A stretch of DNA of 64,000 bases, taken from the NCBI RefSeq assembly GCF_029223195.1, contig NZ_JARHUF010000019.1:1-64000 (forward strand). The letters run 5' to 3'. The stretch's first letter is position 1. The number at the start of each line of letters is the position of its first letter. Both the position numbers and the translations under genes were made by a program. The stretch comes from Vibrio sp. CAU 1672. Lineage in GTDB: Bacteria; Pseudomonadota; Gammaproteobacteria; Enterobacterales; Vibrionaceae. This document shows positions 63,153 through 64,000 of this stretch, piece by piece. The notes under the pieces are model-generated. The model ran no database searches. It was given only the letters and a program-made list of their open reading frames with translations, and was not told where the DNA came from.

Positions 63153-64000
63153 ATGAAATCTTTCTCTTTCTCTTGCGAACTACCAAATGGAGTTCACGCT
63201 CGCCCAGCAAGCCATGTTGAGGCGGTATGCAATAGCTTTGATTCTTCTATCACTTGGCAAAACCAAAGAACGGGGATGAGTGGCAACGCGAAAAGTGTAC
63301 TCGCTCTTATTGGTACCGATACGCTGTTAGGTGATGAGTGTTTGATTACCATTGAAGGTCAAGACGAAGAAGTTGCGCTAGAGCAACTCAAGCAATTCAT
63401 TGCTAACGAGTTCCCTCACTGCGATGCGCCGCTCGCGACAGCCGCTCAAGAAGAAAGTCTGACACCTTTACCAAGAAACTTCTCAAACCTGAATGTGGCT
63501 CATATTCGTGGTCGTAGTGTCAGCGATGGCTTTGGTCAGGGCGTGCTGACGGCAATGGGTACGGTGAACTTTGATGCGTTCACCGACTTACCTCACGCCA
63601 GGTCACTGGGTGAAGAAAAATCGCAACTTAAATCCGGTTTGGAAGCCATCGTTAAGTCTCTGAATATCCAATTATCTTCCGCAGAGCATACGGAAGGTGA
63701 AGTGATCAAAGCACACCTTTCTATTGCGCAAGATGAAGAATTTAGGCAAACCATTGAGAACAATTTGGTTGAAGGTCGCAGTAGCGCCGACGCCATCACC
63801 GCAACGGCAAAACACTTTGGCGAAATCATGAAAAATTCGTCGAGCGCTTACATGCGTGAGCGTGAGTTAGACATTCGTGATGTGTGTTACCAACTGCTGC
63901 AAAGCATTTACGGTGATGAGCGCTTCGGCAACCAAAATACACTCACTCAGCCGACCGTTTGCTTGGCTGATGACCTCACCCCTAGTCAGTTCCTAGAGCT
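63153..64000 (+). CDS. ptsA: PTS HPr-EI fusion protein, PtsA/FrwA-like (incomplete)
   Basis: The frame is open from ATG 63153 to the window end (282 codons). The N-terminal HPr domain contains the phospho-histidine H15 in PNGVHARPAS and the GMSGNAKSVLALIG helix. A short linker follows and then the start of an enzyme I N-terminal domain (NVAHIRGRSVSDGFGQGVL; helices around EEKSQLKSGLEAI, EVIKAHLSIAQDEEF and TATAKHFGEIM). E. coli PtsA (833 residues) has HPr, EI and EIIA domains; the rest lies outside. AAAAGGACAG is before the start. It is divergent from frwC and probably phosphorylates the EIIBs. Confidence 0.9.
   Translation, partial: MKSFSFSCELPNGVHARPASHVEAVCNSFDSSITWQNQRTGMSGNAKSVLALIGTDTLLGDECLITIEGQDEEVALEQLKQFIANEFPHCDAPLATAAQEESLTPLPRNFSNLNVAHIRGRSVSDGFGQGVLTAMGTVNFDAFTDLPHARSLGEEKSQLKSGLEAIVKSLNIQLSSAEHTEGEVIKAHLSIAQDEEFRQTIENNLVEGRSSADAITATAKHFGEIMKNSSSAYMRERELDIRDVCYQLLQSIYGDERFGNQNTLTQPTVCLADDLTPSQFLE

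Noticed and set aside
1..64000. CRISPR array, tRNA or rRNA genes, prophage
   Set aside because: No spaced direct repeats, tRNA-like cloverleaf, rRNA sequence or phage structural genes were seen.

Overview
The window looks like the smaller chromosome of a Vibrio. It carries the hutWXZ / tonB1-exbB1-exbD1 / hutBCD haem locus with a luxT-type TetR gene just beyond it, a CheV and a dCache chemoreceptor, and many typical Vibrionaceae housekeeping genes (pyrC, nadE, the YfcZ/YiiS protein, a DUF1496 protein, a DUF808 protein). All assignments come from reading the sequence; no database search was run.

Layout. 1-69 is the start of an IS3-type transposase gene running off the left edge. 569-2440 is a chemoreceptor with an amino-acid-binding residue set. 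2513-4204 holds a His/Lys-rich secreted peptide and an aromatic amino acid permease. 4988-8908 is a compact minus-strand operon: YheO-type regulator, RidA, TcyP-type cystine transporter and CoA-disulfide-reductase-like flavoprotein, with a long perfect palindrome upstream. 10188-17946 is an accessory stretch (secreted alpha/beta hydrolase, cytoplasmic alpha-amylase, DUF2703 protein, large lipoprotein, SnoaL-like lipoprotein). 18060-23554 has a qorB-like gene divergent from a LysR regulator, an SgrR-type regulator coupled to a small gene, a patatin-like lipase and a YajD-type HNH protein. 23841-29822 is visibly richer in G and C: a subtilase with a Gly/Lys tail, a remnant of a DUF4238 gene, ppiC, and an amino acid dehydrogenase / acyl-CoA ligase pair. 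29943-38820 has cheV, a degenerate PduO-like gene and the full haem uptake and degradation locus under a Fur-box-like site. 38920-51181 is mostly single conserved genes.

The most interesting part is 51543-64000. It combines, in one locus, the genes that in E. coli lie in frwCB-pflDC-frwD-yijO and ptsA-fsaB-gldA: a fructose-type PTS (HPr/EI fusion, EIIC, two EIIB), a class III glycyl radical enzyme with its activase, fructose-6-phosphate aldolase, glycerol dehydrogenase and an AraC regulator. In E. coli these enzymes have been reported to carry out 'anhydroglycolysis': uptake and phosphorylation of 1,5-anhydrohexitols, radical ring opening to 1-deoxyfructose-6-phosphate, aldol cleavage, and reduction of hydroxyacetone to 1,2-propanediol. 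The Vibrio version adds three genes with no assigned role in that route: an RmlD-like SDR inside the operon, a class I mannose-6-phosphate isomerase and a HAD sugar phosphatase. This may be an extended form of the pathway.

No tRNA, rRNA or CRISPR array was seen. The only mobile-element sequence recognised is the IS3-type fragment at the left edge.
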